A stretch of DNA of 64,000 bases, from the NCBI GenBank assembly GCA_016712595.1, contig JADJQT010000002.1:62001-126000 (forward strand). Direction: 5' to 3'. Below the pieces are notes generated by a model. It saw only the letters and a program-made list of their open reading frames with translations, was not told the DNA's origin and ran no database searches. Positions 63,133 to 64,000 of this stretch are shown here, one piece after another; the stretch's first letter is position 1; each line of letters begins with the position of its first letter. The stretch comes from Rhodospirillales bacterium (lineage in GTDB: Bacteria > Pseudomonadota > Alphaproteobacteria > Rhodospirillales > Defluviicoccaceae). The position numbers and the translations under genes were made by a program.

Positions 63133-64000
63133 ATGATCATCCCCGAGGGGCTCGCTTTTGACGACGTCCTGCTGGTGCCGAGCGCATCCAGCGTGCTGCC
63201 GGCCGACGTCGACCTGCATACCCGCCTGACCCGGACCATCCACATCGGCCTGCCACTGATATCGGCGGCAATGGACACGGTCACCGAGAGCGCGCTCGCC
63301 ATCGCCATGGCCGAGGCAGGCGGGCTCGGCGTTATTCACAAGAACATGTCGCCCGAGCGGCAGGCCACCGAGGTTCGGCGGGTCAAGAAGTTCGAGTCCG
63401 GCATGGTCGTCGATCCGATGACCATCGAGCCCGATGCCACCCTCGCCAATGCGCTCGACCTGATGAAGGCGCACAAATTTTCGGGTGTGCCAGTCGTTGA
63501 GCGCGGCACTCATCGCCTGCTCGGCATCCTCACCAATCGCGACGTCCGCTTTGCCATCGATCCGCGACAGCCGGTCAGCGAGCTAATGACTCGCGATACC
63601 GCGGACAAGCCGCTGGTCACCGTTCGCACCAACGTCGATCGCGAAGAAGCCAAGCGCCTGCTTCATAAGTACCGGATCGAAAAGCTGTTGGTCGTCGACG
63701 ATGACTACCGCTGCGTCGGCCTGATCACCGTCAAGGACATCGAGAAAGCCGAGCGCTTTCCCGATGCCTGCAAGGATGAGCAGGGTCGCCTGCGCGTCGG
63801 TGCGGCGACGGGCGTCGGTCGGGCGGGGCTTGACCGTGCGGCGGTCCTGCTCGACGCAGAGGTCGACGTTGTCGTCGTCGACACCGCCCACGGCCATTCG
63901 GACGCGGTCCTCGAAGCCGTGACCAGCATCAAGAAGCAGAGCAACTATGCTCAGGTGATCGCCGGCAACATCGCCACCGCCGAGGGTGCGGCCGCACTGA
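63133..64000 (+). CDS. guaB: Inosine-5'-monophosphate dehydrogenase, partial (runs off the end)
   Basis: The first 289 residues of IMPDH, which makes XMP from IMP in GTP synthesis. The N-terminus LAFDDVLLVPSASSVLPADV, then LISAAMDTVTESALAIAMAE and GLGVIHKNMS are diagnostic. Two CBS domains follow (about residues 95-205: GMVVDPMTIEPDATLANAL and VSELMTRDTADKPLVTV), then the barrel resumes with VVVVDTAHGHSD. The catalytic Cys loop lies beyond the window. GGAG is placed seven bases before the ATG. About 270 bases upstream without a gene should hold its promoter. Confidence 0.97.
   Translation, partial: MIIPEGLAFDDVLLVPSASSVLPADVDLHTRLTRTIHIGLPLISAAMDTVTESALAIAMAEAGGLGVIHKNMSPERQATEVRRVKKFESGMVVDPMTIEPDATLANALDLMKAHKFSGVPVVERGTHRLLGILTNRDVRFAIDPRQPVSELMTRDTADKPLVTVRTNVDREEAKRLLHKYRIEKLLVVDDDYRCVGLITVKDIEKAERFPDACKDEQGRLRVGAATGVGRAGLDRAAVLLDAEVDVVVVDTAHGHSDAVLEAVTSIKKQSNYAQVIAGNIATAEGAAAL

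Overview
The window comes from a high-GC alphaproteobacterium, probably of the Rhodospirillales type. This is judged from protein style, from the pairing of a FYDLN-acid protein with aroA, and from a fused cas4-cas1. Placement is by inspection only; no search was run.

The first 24 kb is a large CRISPR-Cas locus. On the minus strand lies a tightly coupled subtype I-G (formerly I-U) interference operon, csb1-csb2-cas3-csb3/cas8-like, in which every junction is an ATGA overlap. On the plus strand follow an AbrB-Doc toxin-antitoxin pair, a cas4-cas1 fusion, cas2, a leader and one array of 50 repeats (11422-15065). Directly behind the array is a complete type III-B operon: cmr2/cas10 with an intact GGDD, cmr3, cmr4, cmr5, a cmr6-cmr1 fusion, and a CARF-HEPN ribonuclease of the Cas02710 type. 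No second adaptation set or second array is present, so both effectors probably share this array, and the Cas5/Cas6-like Csb2 is the likely crRNA-processing enzyme. The most unusual feature is an isolated degenerate copy of the CRISPR repeat at about 8254-8288, in the gap between csb1 and the toxin-antitoxin pair. It is a candidate regulatory mini-CRISPR (CreA/CreR-like).

From 24 to 27.2 kb there is accessory DNA: an IS66 element with an internally deleted tnpC, then an AT-rich stretch carrying eight half-sites of an ACTGTCCAA-type motif, ending at tRNA-Ala(GGC). From 27.4 to 32.3 kb there are a FYDLN-acid protein, aroA, and a cobalt ECF transporter operon cbiMNQO preceded by a cobalamin riboswitch. 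An IS3-type transposase remnant follows.

From 32.8 to 47.7 kb lies an exopolysaccharide cluster: wecB, a Wzc-like chain-length regulator/tyrosine kinase, a GMC oxidoreductase with a small Tat-type partner, a Wzy-like polymerase, a Wzx-like flippase, two sulfotransferases and two GT4 glycosyltransferases. Two sulfotransferases suggest a sulfated polymer.

From 47.7 kb to the end are mostly ordinary chromosomal genes: an M23 peptidase, a LysR regulator divergent from wrbA, a SYLF protein, crcB with DUF190, pepA-holC, a Fur/Zur-type regulator, a type I secretion ABC transporter and adaptor facing a pure-repeat RTX protein, a solitary phnM, a peroxiredoxin-like protein, and the 5' part of guaB running off the end.
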